Shown here: positions 1-8,494 of the stretch, piece by piece | How positions within the stretch are numbered: the stretch's first letter is position 1 | Layout: each line of letters opens with the position of its first letter | Source of the DNA: Prochlorococcus marinus CUG1415 | GTDB taxonomy: Bacteria; Cyanobacteriota; Cyanobacteriia; PCC-6307; Cyanobiaceae | Direction of reading: 5' to 3' | DNA length: 64,000 bases | Assembly (NCBI RefSeq): GCF_017696015.1 | Contig: NZ_JAAORL010000001.1 | Span: 124,001 to 188,000 of the forward strand | Notes under the pieces: model-generated | Database searches by the model: none | The model's input: only the letters and a program-made list of their open reading frames with translations | What the model was told of the DNA's origin: nothing | Program-made: the position numbers and the translations under genes

Positions 1-25
1 CATGTTTTAGCCAAGTACCCATAAA

Positions 26-1480
26 TTAACTTACTGCAAGATTTTTTGCTAATTCTGCTTTCTTCTCTAAAATTGCAGCAGCAGCTAAATGACCACTCAT
101 TGTAGCCCCCTCCATAGAGTCTATGTAATCTTGTTTTGTGTAACTACCAGCCATGAAGAAATTAGATATAGATGTTTTTTGTTCGGGTCTGAAAGGTTCC
201 ATACCGGGCGATTCTCTATAGAGTGATTGTGGAATTTGTACTACATTACTCCAAAGCAATTTAAGGTTTTTTGAGGATGGGAATAGACGGCGAACCTCTT
301 TATCTATTTCTTTTGTAATTCTTTCTGTAGATCTTCCCATCCATTTATCGCCCGGAGTTAAAACACATTGGAGGAGTGATCCCATATCTTTTTTTCTATA
401 ATCTGCTGGACTTGCTAGTGCTAAATCAGCAAAACAACTGAAAGAAGCATCAGCGGAATAAAGAAGGTTATCTAGTCCAGTTGGGAAGTTTCCCGTATTA
501 TCTTTTTGTAATTCGGTAACCCAACCGTCGTATCTTAATTGGATTGTGGCAACAGCAACTGCTCTAAGTTTTTTTAAACCTTCAAATTCTTTAAATTGAT
601 ACCATTCTTTTGGAATTATTTTTTTTATTCCAGGAACATCACAGGCAGCTAGAAATTTATCTGCAAACACTACCTGAATTCCTTCAGGAGAAGATATTTT
701 TAACTGATTAACTGAATAAGAGGAAGATTCCTTTTCATAAATAATTTCTTCTACCTTATGGTTAAGATGGATTTTTGCCCCTTTGTTTGTGATGTAGTTG
801 ACAATAGGTTGAGTTAACCACTTATGTGGAGAACCTTTTAAAAGATTAAGTTTTGAGGCTTCTGTTTTTGAAGCAAACATCATAAAGATAGTTAGCATGC
901 ATCTTGCTGAAATATCTTTGCAATTAATAAAGCCCAAAGCATATGCGATAGGATCCCACATTCTTTCTAAACTTTTTTCGCTTCCACCATGGTTTAAAAA
1001 CCATTCTTTAAAACTAATTCTATCTAGATCTCTAATGATTTTCATTGCACCTTCATAGTCTATCAATCCTCTAACTATTGGGCTTGTACCTAAAGCTAAG
1101 GCATTTCTGAACTTATCTACCCAAGTAAGTTGTTCGGTGGTAAAAAAAGCTTTTAGTCCATTAAATGGAGCACCCAATGGGAATCTGAAATCTAAAGATT
1201 TCAAATCCCCACCATTATTGATGAATAGATGAGTATGATCTTTCGGGAGTAAATTATCTAAAGCTCCCACTTTTTTCATTAATTTAAACAGATTTGCATA
1301 ATTGTAAAAAAATACATGTAAACCCATTTCTATGTGGTTGCCCTCCTTATCTTCCCAACTTCCTACTTTACCTCCCCAAAATGACCTGCTCTCGTAAATT
1401 TCTACTTCGTGACCTTCATCAACTAAATTGACTGCCGCTGTAAGACCAGCTAATCCAGAACCAACTATTGCAATTTTCAC
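26..1480 (-). CDS. crtQ: Zeta-carotene desaturase
   Basis: Plant-type zeta-carotene desaturase, which converts zeta-carotene through neurosporene to lycopene at the thylakoid or plasma membrane. The 484-residue protein opens with an FAD-binding dinucleotide fold ([17 protein letters not shown], residues 3-19). It ends with the C-terminal amine-oxidase signature around [19 protein letters not shown]. Length matches the family. It is divergent from the Fe-S gene at 1580. CrtP, at 26499-27899, is its paralogue; the two share the fold and the closing EGA motif. CrtQ rather than CrtP is called from overall resemblance to ZDS proteins. The ATG is the first in frame after a short AT-rich spacer. Confidence 0.93.
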   Translation of the reverse strand: MKIAIVGSGLAGLTAAVNLVDEGHEVEIYESRSFWGGKVGSWEDKEGNHIEMGLHVFFYNYANLFKLMKKVGALDNLLPKDHTHLFINNGGDLKSLDFRFPLGAPFNGLKAFFTTEQLTWVDKFRNALALGTSPIVRGLIDYEGAMKIIRDLDRISFKEWFLNHGGSEKSLERMWDPIAYALGFINCKDISARCMLTIFMMFASKTEASKLNLLKGSPHKWLTQPIVNYITNKGAKIHLNHKVEEIIYEKESSSYSVNQLKISSPEGIQVVFADKFLAACDVPGIKKIIPKEWYQFKEFEGLKKLRAVAVATIQLRYDGWVTELQKDNTGNFPTGLDNLLYSADASFSCFADLALASPADYRKKDMGSLLQCVLTPGDKWMGRSTERITKEIDKEVRRLFPSSKNLKLLWSNVVQIPQSLYRESPGMEPFRPEQKTSISNFFMAGSYTKQDYIDSMEGATMSGHLAAAAILEKKAELAKNLAVS

Positions 1481-1579
1481 TTTTTCTTAAAATTATAACA
1501 AATCAAGTTTGGATATTGTTTGTTCTATGCATCCTATCGATTAAGTTTTTATATTATAAATAGTAGGAAATCTTTGTTT

Positions 1580-1972
1580 ATGGAAAATGTAGAAGTTAAA
1601 CAGGAAATTAAGAATTCTGATGATGGCAAGGGTATCTTAATTACTAATGATGCTATCGAGCAAATTTCAAATTTATTAAAGGGCCAAAGTGATCAAAAAG
1701 CACTCAGGGTAGGAGTAAGATCTGGTGGTTGTAGTGGGATGAGTTATACGATGGATTTTATAGGCAGTAATGAAATAAATCCCGATGATAAAGTTTATGA
1801 TTATTCATTAAAAGCTGATCAAAGTTTTCAAGTTGTTTGTGATCCTAAAAGTCTCTTATATATTTATGGAATGCAGTTAGATTTTAGTAAGGAATTAATT
1901 GGCGGTGGTTTTAATTTTGTAAATCCTAATGCTTCTCAAACTTGCGGTTGTGGAAGCTCCTTTGCAGTTTAA
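1580..1972 (+). CDS. IscA/HesB-type iron-sulfur cluster assembly protein
   Basis: A-type Fe-S carrier or scaffold of 130 residues. The three conserved cysteines are visible in GGCSGM and in the C-terminal TCGCGSS motif. I start at the ATG at 1580 (MENVEVKQE). A longer reading from 1520 adds a hydrophobic stretch with no family counterpart. A TPR protein follows 6 nt downstream and is probably cotranscribed. A cysteine desulfurase lies far away at 49951. The family is certain; assignment to IscA, SufA or ErpA is not. Confidence 0.92.
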   Translation: MENVEVKQEIKNSDDGKGILITNDAIEQISNLLKGQSDQKALRVGVRSGGCSGMSYTMDFIGSNEINPDDKVYDYSLKADQSFQVVCDPKSLLYIYGMQLDFSKELIGGGFNFVNPNASQTCGCGSSFAV

Positions 1973-1978
1973 TTAATA

Positions 1979-2407
1979 ATGAATAACGAAATTAATCCCA
2001 TCGAAGAGGATTTTAATGCAGCTCTATCAAGATATAAAGCTGGCCAAGATTTAATTCCAATCGTTCAAGATTTCCAGAAAATTATACAGCAAATACCAAA
2101 TCATTTTGCTGCCTGGACTTGTCTATCATGGCTTCAATTACTTTTGAAAAATAATGAAGAAGCTTTGGCAGCTGCCAGACAAGCTGTTCGATTAAATCAG
2201 CAAGATCCACAAGCAAGAATGAATTTGTCTTTAGCTCTTTTGGCTACTAATAATAAAGGTGTGAGGGATCATATTGAGTTAATTAAAAAAATGTCTATGA
2301 TGATGCCGGATGTGAAAAGTGAGTTGAAAGAATCTATTGAAGATGGATTAAGTAGATATCCAGATTGGCCTGAGTTAACCAAAGTTAAAAAATGGTTGGA
2401 ATTTTAA
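1979..2407 (+). CDS. TPR-repeat protein
   Basis: A 142-residue protein with a tetratricopeptide core at about residues 35-85 (FAAWTCLSWLQLLLKNNEEAL followed by A-RQAVRLNQQDPQARMNLSLALL, interrupted here). It has no signal peptide or membrane segment. It sits 6 nt after the IscA-type gene and 1 nt before the lipid-A-synthase relative. Short conserved TPR proteins in this position are typical of marine picocyanobacteria. The protein-binding role is inferred from the fold; the partner is unknown. Confidence 0.8.
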   Translation: MNNEINPIEEDFNAALSRYKAGQDLIPIVQDFQKIIQQIPNHFAAWTCLSWLQLLLKNNEEALAAARQAVRLNQQDPQARMNLSLALLATNNKGVRDHIELIKKMSMMMPDVKSELKESIEDGLSRYPDWPELTKVKKWLEF

Positions 2408-2408
2408 A

Positions 2409-3611
2409 TTGTCTAGAATTTTATTTTTGAGTAATGGGCATGGAGAAGATCTATCTGGGAGTTTAATAGCTAAGCAATTTGTAAAAAGTGGTTATTCTGT
2501 TGATGCTTTGCCAATTGTTGGTAAAGGAAACCATTACGAAAAAGAAAAAATTAATATTATTGGAAAAACTAAAGAATTTAGGACTGGGGGAATTGGCTAT
2601 AATACTTTGAAGGGAAGACTAAATGAGATATTTGGAGGAGAAATATTTTATGTTTTAAAAAGATTATATTTAACTTACAAAATAAGAAAAAAATATGATT
2701 ATTTTTTTGTAGTTGGAGATATTGTGCCAGTTTTTTTTACATGGGTTTGTAAGAAAAATTTTTTTACATATCTAGTTGCTTATTCCAGTCATTATGAAGG
2801 CAAGTTAAAATTACCATGGCCTTCTAAATTTTTCTTGCTCTCAGAAAAGGCAAAAAAAATATATACGAGAGATGCGCTTACGGCTGATGATTTAACTTTG
2901 CAATTAAAAAAGAAAGTTTCTTTTTTAGGGAATCCATTTATGGATAAGTTTTTTTCTAGAAACAAAGAATTCAATGAATCTGACTTTAGTATTGGATTAT
3001 TTCCAGGAAGTAGATTCCCCGAGATTTTAGATAATTTTGTTTTGATTTTAGAGGTATTAGAGAAACTCTCAGATTTAAGATATTTTCAAAAAATTGAGTT
3101 TAATTTTGCAATAGTTAATGCTTTATCTTCATCAAAAATAAAGGAGATATTTCAAAATAGAAGATGGTTAAACATAGAAAAAATAAAAGAGAAGTATCTC
3201 TTGAAATTCCAATATAAATCTTTAGAAGTGAATATATATTGGAATAATTTTGACAAAATATTATTTAAAAGTAGATGCTGTATCAGCATGGCAGGAACGG
3301 CAGCAGAGCAAGCGATTGGATTAGGAAAACCGGTTATTCAGCTTGAAGGTAAAGGTCCGCAATTTACAAAATCTTTTGCAGAAGCGCAAAGACGTTTGCT
3401 TGGAAAATATGTTTTTTGTGCCAGTAATTATAAAGATAAGAATGATCAAATAAATCAGACAATAAATTTGATCATAAAAGTAATATATCTAATAAAGCTA
3501 AATAAGAAGTTTATGATCTCATGTAATGAAAATGCCAAAAAAAGACTGGGTGAAAACAAAGCTTGTCTTAAGATGGTTGATGATATGAATATTTTTATAA
3601 AAAATGACTAA
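2409..3611 (+). CDS. Lipid-A-disaccharide synthase-related glycosyltransferase
   Basis: A 400-residue protein resembling the cyanobacterial LpxB-related family. The N-terminus ILFLSNGHGEDLSGSLIA matches the start of that family. Further hallmarks are LFPGSRFPEI near residue 200 and a C-terminal nucleotide-sugar-type site (SMAGTAAEQAIGLGKPVIQLEG). True LpxB acts in lipid A synthesis; the substrate of this related group is not established. The start is TTG at 2409, directly after the TPR stop, and no better upstream codon exists. The 3' end overlaps the next gene by 8 nt. Confidence 0.8.
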   Translation: MSRILFLSNGHGEDLSGSLIAKQFVKSGYSVDALPIVGKGNHYEKEKINIIGKTKEFRTGGIGYNTLKGRLNEIFGGEIFYVLKRLYLTYKIRKKYDYFFVVGDIVPVFFTWVCKKNFFTYLVAYSSHYEGKLKLPWPSKFFLLSEKAKKIYTRDALTADDLTLQLKKKVSFLGNPFMDKFFSRNKEFNESDFSIGLFPGSRFPEILDNFVLILEVLEKLSDLRYFQKIEFNFAIVNALSSSKIKEIFQNRRWLNIEKIKEKYLLKFQYKSLEVNIYWNNFDKILFKSRCCISMAGTAAEQAIGLGKPVIQLEGKGPQFTKSFAEAQRRLLGKYVFCASNYKDKNDQINQTINLIIKVIYLIKLNKKFMISCNENAKKRLGENKACLKMVDDMNIFIKND

Positions 3612-3873
3612 GGATAATAATCAAAATAAGTTAAAACACATAATCGATAATTTCTTATTAATAAATTTATTTACAGTAATTTTTTTTGCAATATTTTTTA
3701 TTTTTGCAATCATCATGCAATTAAATGGGATATTTATTTTTATTAATTTTATTCAGATAGTTTGGAATCCTCTTATAGTCCCATTAATAACAATTCTTAT
3801 TATTGGTGCTTTAGTAAACGGTATTAATTCTTGGTGGAGACGTAAATTGCTTTCTCAAGAAGAGGATATTTAA
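3604..3873 (+). CDS. Small two-helix membrane protein, unknown function
   Basis: An 89-residue protein with two long hydrophobic segments, about residues 17-48 and 51-71, then a basic tail (WWRRKLL). It starts at an ATG inside the end of the upstream glycosyltransferase gene (8-nt overlap), so the two are probably translationally coupled. Its last 50 nt overlap the convergent epimerase gene on the other strand. I do not recognise a family. Confidence 0.7.
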   Translation: MTKDNNQNKLKHIIDNFLLINLFTVIFFAIFFIFAIIMQLNGIFIFINFIQIVWNPLIVPLITILIIGALVNGINSWWRRKLLSQEEDI

Positions 3874-4750
3874 AATCATAATTTTTAAGTTTACTGCTTA
3901 TTACTTTTTGTCCTTCTAATACAACTTTTGCTCCATCGCCTAACAATATTTTTAAAACCGCTCCAGGCACTGGAAGTAAATTAGGTCTATTCAGACATTT
4001 GCCTAAAGTCTGTGAAAAGTCTCTCATTAATACTGGATTTGGTGCAACAGCATTAAATACTCCTGAATACTTTTTATCAACTAATGCTTGAGTAATTAAT
4101 CCACATAAATCACTTCTATGAATCCAACTCATCCATTGCTTACCATCTCCAATTGGTCCACCTAATCCAACTTTAAATATAGGGAGCATTTTTCCTAATG
4201 CTCCTCCATCTGCCTCGAGAACAATTCCAATTCTAAAAATAACTAACCTTGAGAAAAATGGTTTTTCAGCAGCAACTGCTTCCCATTGTTTGCAAAGATT
4301 AGCTAAAAAGTCTTCTCCTTCAATGCTATTTTCAGTGAATTCATCCGACAGACTTGTCCCGTAATAACCTATTGCCGATCCATTTATAATTACTTTGGGG
4401 TTGATTTTAAAAATTTTAAGAGTTTTCATCAAAAATTTCGTTGTTTTAATGCGACTATTTTCAATCTTCTGTTTTTGTGAATATGTCCATTTTTTTTCTG
4501 CTATTGGTTCTCCTATTAAATTAATAATTCCATCTACCTCTTTTAAAATATTTATAAGATTTTCGTTATTCCAGTTTTGTTCTTTTGATAAATTTATTTG
4601 AATAAATTTAAATTTATTCAAATCTAAATCAATTTTTAATTTACTAATAGGTTTTCTACTTACAATATATATCTCGTGATTTTCATTCAATAGTGTTGGC
4701 ACTAATTCTTTCCCAACAAATCCAGTACAGCCAAGTAGTAGAATACGCAT
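3824..4750 (-). CDS. NAD(P)-dependent epimerase family protein (YfcH/SULA type)
   Basis: A 308-residue short-chain dehydrogenase/epimerase-fold protein. It has an N-terminal Rossmann motif (ILLLGCTGFVGKELV), an NLIGEPIA loop, and GSAIGYYG carrying the YxxxK-like region. The C-terminal domain includes LPVPGAVLKILLGDGA, typical of the YfcH/TIGR01777 group. The family is related to plant SULA/GC1 and bacterial YfcH; the substrate is unknown. The 3' end overlaps the membrane-protein gene by 50 nt in convergent orientation. It is divergent from ndhO. Confidence 0.88.
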   Translation of the reverse strand: MRILLLGCTGFVGKELVPTLLNENHEIYIVSRKPISKLKIDLDLNKFKFIQINLSKEQNWNNENLINILKEVDGIINLIGEPIAEKKWTYSQKQKIENSRIKTTKFLMKTLKIFKINPKVIINGSAIGYYGTSLSDEFTENSIEGEDFLANLCKQWEAVAAEKPFFSRLVIFRIGIVLEADGGALGKMLPIFKVGLGGPIGDGKQWMSWIHRSDLCGLITQALVDKKYSGVFNAVAPNPVLMRDFSQTLGKCLNRPNLLPVPGAVLKILLGDGAKVVLEGQKVISSKLKNYDFKYPLLEKAIYVSTKN

Positions 4751-4886
4751 ATTTTTTAGATGTTCATCAATTAAGGCTATTAAATTTTTTTGAAGTTTGT
4801 AATTATTATTCTGTAATCAATTTTTTTTTATATTTATCAAACAAGATTTTGTATAATAGATTTCTAAGAAATCCGTGGACTTTATT

Positions 4887-5123
4887 ATGACAGATTCTAT
4901 TGAAGAGAAACCTCTCAAGAAAGGAAGCTTAGTTTTTGTCGATAGAGCAAATTATATAAAAAGTATTGAGGCGCTTGCCAGTGATGAGGATTTACCTAAT
5001 TATGTTTTTGAAGGTCCTGGAGAGATTCTTTCAGTCAAAGACGAATATGCTCAAGTTCGATGGCGCAGACCTGTTCCAGATGTTTGGTTGAAATTAGATC
5101 AACTTAAAGAATATATTCAATAG
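4887..5123 (+). CDS. ndhO: NAD(P)H-quinone oxidoreductase subunit O
   Basis: A 78-residue soluble, cyanobacteria/plant-specific subunit of NDH-1 on the cytoplasmic arm. The diagnostic run is LKKGSLVFVDR followed by GPGEILSVKDEYAQVRWR and PDVWLKLDQL. I prefer the ATG at 4887 (MTDSIEE) over an in-frame GTG at 4875. It is transcribed away from the epimerase gene and converges on the DnaJ-domain gene. Eight other ndh genes lie elsewhere in the window. Confidence 0.92.
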   Translation: MTDSIEEKPLKKGSLVFVDRANYIKSIEALASDEDLPNYVFEGPGEILSVKDEYAQVRWRRPVPDVWLKLDQLKEYIQ

Positions 5124-5133
5124 ACATTTATAT

Positions 5134-5811
5134 CTAAAAATTTTTATTTTTGTTCTCAATAGCCATCTTTGTTTGAATTCTTTTTGCTTCTTTAATCATT
5201 TCTTTACCGTCAAATAAGTAATCATCTACATATCCTTCCGTATATCTATCAAGCTCTGATAGTGCATCTTTGACTTGTGAAAAACAATGATACAGATCTA
5301 ATCCTAAAGCTGAAATAGATTTTGGTACTAATTTCTTATTATAAATTTTATCGACTTTTTCAATTTTCTTTTTTGAAAAGCTTATGTAACTGCAAAAGCT
5401 TTCCATTAATTTGTCATCATAAGGATCAGCAGATAGTTCTTTTATTTCATTATTCAAAGGTTTAATTATTTGGCTAATTAATCTATTAATCGGAGTGTAT
5501 ATCTCTTTAATCCATGTTTCCACTTCTTTGTCTTTGAGCGATGAATTATATTTTTTTGAATTAAATTTATCTTCCCAATTTTCATGTAATGAATCAAATG
5601 AGGTACTGGAAGAGAAAATTTTTTTATCATATTTTTCCTTTTTTACAGGGTCATTTAGAGTCTCCCAGGCATTTTGTATTGCAAGAAATCTTTCTTTTTC
5701 TCCACCTGCATCAGGATGATGTTGCTTAACTAAAGAACGATATGAAGATTTAATTTCACTCTTGGTTGCATTTCTTTCGAGGCCTAATTCTTCATAAAAA
5801 TTTTTTTCCAT
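5134..5811 (-). CDS. DnaJ-domain protein
   Basis: A 225-residue protein with an N-terminal J domain (residues 5-62). The HPD motif is in VKQHHPDAGGEKERF, so it should stimulate an Hsp70. There is no Gly/Phe region, zinc finger or standard DnaJ C-terminal domain. The rest is charged and helical without a recognised motif. This makes it a specialised co-chaperone rather than DnaJ itself. It lies 15 nt downstream of cysK on the same strand and may share its transcript. Confidence 0.85.
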   Translation of the reverse strand: MEKNFYEELGLERNATKSEIKSSYRSLVKQHHPDAGGEKERFLAIQNAWETLNDPVKKEKYDKKIFSSSTSFDSLHENWEDKFNSKKYNSSLKDKEVETWIKEIYTPINRLISQIIKPLNNEIKELSADPYDDKLMESFCSYISFSKKKIEKVDKIYNKKLVPKSISALGLDLYHCFSQVKDALSELDRYTEGYVDDYLFDGKEMIKEAKRIQTKMAIENKNKNF

Positions 5812-5826
5812 TTTTTAAATGATGCA

Positions 5827-6795
5827 TTAAAGATAACCATCTTTTCTGGCTTGAATCGAAGTATTCGATTCAAACATTGCTGTTGATAAATATCTTTCAC
5901 CAAAACTTGGAAGAATTACTATTAATCTTTTATTCATTAATTCTTTCCTTTCACCGATTTTTATAGTTGCTGCTAAAGCTGCACCGCTGCTGATCCCAGA
6001 TAAAAGACCTTCTAATCGAGCTAATAAACGTCCATAATAAAACGCTTCATCATCATCTATTTGAATAATTTCATCTATTAATTTAGTATTAAGAACTTTC
6101 GGTACGAAACCTGCTCCTATTCCTTGAATTGAATGAGATCCTGCTATCTCTCCTGAAATGACAGCACTTTTTTTGGGTTCTACCGCATAAATTTTGCAGC
6201 TTGGATTAACTTTTTTCAAAAAACGTGCGCAACCAGTAATGGTTCCTCCTGTGCCTACTCCTGTCACTAGTCCATCTAAATTGTTATTAGATTGGGCCCA
6301 TATTTCTTGCGCCGTTGTTCTTTCATGAATATCGGGATTAGCAAAGTTTTCAAATTGATTAAATTGATAGCTATTGGCAATGCTTGAAGACAACTCATTT
6401 GCTAAATCTAAAGCTCCTTTCATCCCGTCTTTACCTGGTGTTAGCTGTAATTCAGCTCCATATGCTCTCAACATTGCCCTTCTTTCAATACTCATCGTAT
6501 CCGGCATAGTTAATATCAATTTATAGCCTTTCGCTGCAGCAACCATTGCTAATGCGATGCCAGTATTCCCACTTGTTGCTTCAATTAATGTTGTTTTATC
6601 CGGTGTTATTAATCCTTCTTCTTCAGCTTTACATAACATTGAATAAGCAATTCGATCTTTAACAGAAGCTGAGGGATTGAAACTTTCAAGCTTGGCTATT
6701 ATTTCTGGATAACAATTAAAGTACTTTCTGATTCGATTTAATTTAACTAATGGGGTATTACCAACCAGAGAAGTTATATCATTTGCTATTTCCAT
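5827..6795 (-). CDS. cysK: Cysteine synthase (O-acetylserine sulfhydrylase)
   Basis: A PLP enzyme that makes cysteine from O-acetylserine and sulfide. The PLP lysine is in NPSASVKDRIAYSML (residue about 46), the substrate loop is EATSGNTGIALA, and the phosphate-binding loop is GVGTGGTITG. Length 322 matches CysK. The ATG is followed by the conserved ITSLVGNTPLVKLNRI. It is divergent from the UPF0367 gene across about 150 AT-rich bases that probably hold both promoters. cysC (47183), another sulfur-assimilation gene, is far off. Confidence 0.95.
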   Translation of the reverse strand: MEIANDITSLVGNTPLVKLNRIRKYFNCYPEIIAKLESFNPSASVKDRIAYSMLCKAEEEGLITPDKTTLIEATSGNTGIALAMVAAAKGYKLILTMPDTMSIERRAMLRAYGAELQLTPGKDGMKGALDLANELSSSIANSYQFNQFENFANPDIHERTTAQEIWAQSNNNLDGLVTGVGTGGTITGCARFLKKVNPSCKIYAVEPKKSAVISGEIAGSHSIQGIGAGFVPKVLNTKLIDEIIQIDDDEAFYYGRLLARLEGLLSGISSGAALAATIKIGERKELMNKRLIVILPSFGERYLSTAMFESNTSIQARKDGYL

Positions 6796-6948
6796 GAAAT
6801 GATTATTTAAATTTCAGAATTAAATCTCCTATTTATATCTTAATTGTATTTAAAGATCTTTTATATAATTTTCTCAAAAGAATTTAATTTAAAATAACTT
6901 TCAGCGGAAGAATATTTATTATTATAAAGGAAGGTTTTGATCATTATT

Positions 6949-7221
6949 ATGTATTCGCTGGAACTAAGTCTCAGATATTCACCTTTTCCTCTTTCAATTC
7001 AAAAGAAAGAATTCGAGGATGTTAAAAGAATTTATGATGAAATAAAAAGTTCTATGAATGAAGCTGGAGAAACTTCAAAATTGATTGAATTAAGGTGTGA
7101 CAAAGTACAAGATAAATTAATTGCTGTTAGAGCTCAAGAAATTATTTCTGTGCAGATATATGAAAAATCATCAGTAGCAGGAGGAGCTAAAAGACCAGGA
7201 TTTTCTCTCAACATAGACTAA
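6949..7221 (+). CDS. UPF0367 family protein
   Basis: A 90-residue cyanobacterial protein of unknown function. The conserved start is MYSLELSLRYSPFPLSIQKK and the conserved end is SSVAGGAKRPGFSL. A strong Shine-Dalgarno (AAGGAAGG, 6928-6935) favours the ATG at 6949 over an upstream TTG at 6937, which would sit right on it. It is followed 8 nt later by an ABC ATPase, suggesting an operon. It has no membrane segment or catalytic motif. Confidence 0.88.
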   Translation: MYSLELSLRYSPFPLSIQKKEFEDVKRIYDEIKSSMNEAGETSKLIELRCDKVQDKLIAVRAQEIISVQIYEKSSVAGGAKRPGFSLNID

Positions 7222-7229
7222 TACAATTA

Positions 7230-7904
7230 ATGAGAGATTCTTTTCAACAAGAAATTCCTTATATACATTTCAAAGATGTCTCTTTTTCATATCCTGAAAA
7301 AAAGGAAAATTTAATTTGTAAATGTAATTTCTCAATAAAAAAAACTGGATTTTGGATGGTCGTCGGTAAAAATGGAAGTGGAAAAAGTACTCTTTTAAAA
7401 TTAATAAGTGGAATAATTAAACCCAACAATGGAATCGTTAATTGTCAAGCAAATATTGGGATGGTATTTCAAAACCCTGATCATCAAATATTGATGCCAA
7501 ATTGCAGGAGCGAACTTCTGCTTAATGTTAATGAAAATATCAGTGACTATGAAATTACAAAAAAAATTGATTATGTGCTTGATCAGGTGGGATTGAATGG
7601 TTTTGAAAAAAGGCCAGTTCATACTTTAAGCGGTGGGCAAAAACAACGCTTAACTATTGCATGCGCTCTTATTAGTAATAAAAACTTTATTCTTTTAGAT
7701 GAGCCGACAGCTTTACTTGATCAAACTAGCCAATTAAAAGTTTTAAAAACTATTAAAAATCTTACAAGTGACCATGAAAAACCTTTAACAGCTTTATGGA
7801 TTACTCACCGTTATGAAGAATTAACTTATGCTGATGAAGTAGCTGAGTTGAAAAATGGTTTTTTATCTGGCTGGCAAGAACCATCAAAATTTAAATATAA
7901 TTAA
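7230..7904 (+). CDS. ABC transporter ATP-binding protein
   Basis: A 224-residue ATPase subunit with all motifs: Walker A GKNGSGKSTLLKL, Q-loop VFQNPDHQI, signature LSGGQKQR, Walker B FILLDEPTA and switch THR. The QNPDHQ form of the Q-loop is typical of the CbiO/EcfA type of energising ATPase. No permease lies beside it, so the substrate is unknown. It follows UPF0367 by 8 nt and is the last gene before tRNA-Asn and the accessory segment. Confidence 0.9.
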   Translation: MRDSFQQEIPYIHFKDVSFSYPEKKENLICKCNFSIKKTGFWMVVGKNGSGKSTLLKLISGIIKPNNGIVNCQANIGMVFQNPDHQILMPNCRSELLLNVNENISDYEITKKIDYVLDQVGLNGFEKRPVHTLSGGQKQRLTIACALISNKNFILLDEPTALLDQTSQLKVLKTIKNLTSDHEKPLTALWITHRYEELTYADEVAELKNGFLSGWQEPSKFKYN

Positions 7905-7953
7905 TCTTTTTACTTGTCATAAGGCACTTTAAAGAGCTAAATTCATCTTATAT

Positions 7954-8025
<72 letters not shown>

Positions 8026-8054
8026 TTTCTTTCGGTTGATTCTCATCTATGATA

Positions 8055-8086
8055 GACATTATGTGACTTCACATGATGTCTTTTTT
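8055..8086 (+). terminator. Rho-independent terminator after tRNA-Asn
   Basis: GACATTATGTG and CACATGATGTC form an 11-bp stem with one G-T pair around the loop ACTT, followed by six T. It lies 30 nt beyond the tRNA and should end its transcript before the minus-strand accessory genes. Confidence 0.85.
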
Positions 8087-8151
8087 AGTACTGACCTTAC
8101 TTTTGCAGATAAAGGGTAAAACATACGTTTTCAGGTTACATCATATTCTTC

Positions 8152-8355
8152 TTATTTTTGTTTATGGTCGGTAAATGACTTTCTTATGGTAGGCAGATCC
8201 AAACCTCTAATTTGCTTCCATATGGCGTATATATATCCCATATAGATTTCTTGCATATAATTCTTTGCACTATTTTCTAATATATTCTTTGAAAATTTAT
8301 TATTGAACTTACCACTTTCTAGTAATTCTTTTTTCCAATCTATTTCTTCTTTCAT
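8152..8355 (-). CDS. Small hypothetical protein, 67 aa
   Basis: Begins MKEEIDWKKELLESG, then a mostly helical, charged chain with a tyrosine-rich centre (NYMQEIYMGYIYAIWKQIRG) and a basic C-terminus. The start at 8355 is set by a near-perfect Shine-Dalgarno (AGGAGGAG, 8364-8371) eight bases upstream. A longer reading from TTG at 8385 would translate through that site. It is the last of a run of minus-strand small genes behind tRNA-Asn. No family recognised. The strong ribosome site makes it likely to be expressed. Confidence 0.7.
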   Translation of the reverse strand: MKEEIDWKKELLESGKFNNKFSKNILENSAKNYMQEIYMGYIYAIWKQIRGLDLPTIRKSFTDHKQK

Positions 8356-8363
8356 TGCGGTTG

Positions 8364-8371
8364 CTCCTCCT
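8364..8371 (-). promoter_or_regulatory. Strong Shine-Dalgarno of the 67-aa gene
   Basis: Minus-strand AGGAGGAG with an 8-nt spacer to ATG at 8355. This is much stronger than most ribosome sites in the window and decides the start of the downstream gene. Confidence 0.75.
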
Positions 8372-8410
8372 GTATTTTTTTTCAACGTGCAGAAGACCTA
8401 AACGCCAATT

Positions 8411-8494
8411 TTGCGAACCGATATTGAAAAACACAAAGACCGCACTAAACCAGTTTCGGCAACACTTGAACCATTCTTTAAGGAGGAACTCTAA
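8411..8494 (+). pseudogene. Possible 3' remnant of a plus-strand gene
   Basis: A short open frame, from TTG at 8411 or the preceding codons, reads to a TAA at 8492-8494 and ends KPVSATLEPFFKEEL. A second frame just upstream (around 8386-8425) reads RAEDLNANFANRY before a TGA. The stretch is visibly less AT-rich than its surroundings and ends exactly where the convergent repeat gene ends. This fits the tail of a truncated and frameshifted gene, but chance cannot be excluded. It also lies in the leader of the 67-aa gene. Confidence 0.3.

Noticed and set aside
1520-1579. Longer start for the IscA-type protein
   Set aside because: The extra residues are hydrophobic and unlike the family; the ATG at 1580 gives the expected length.
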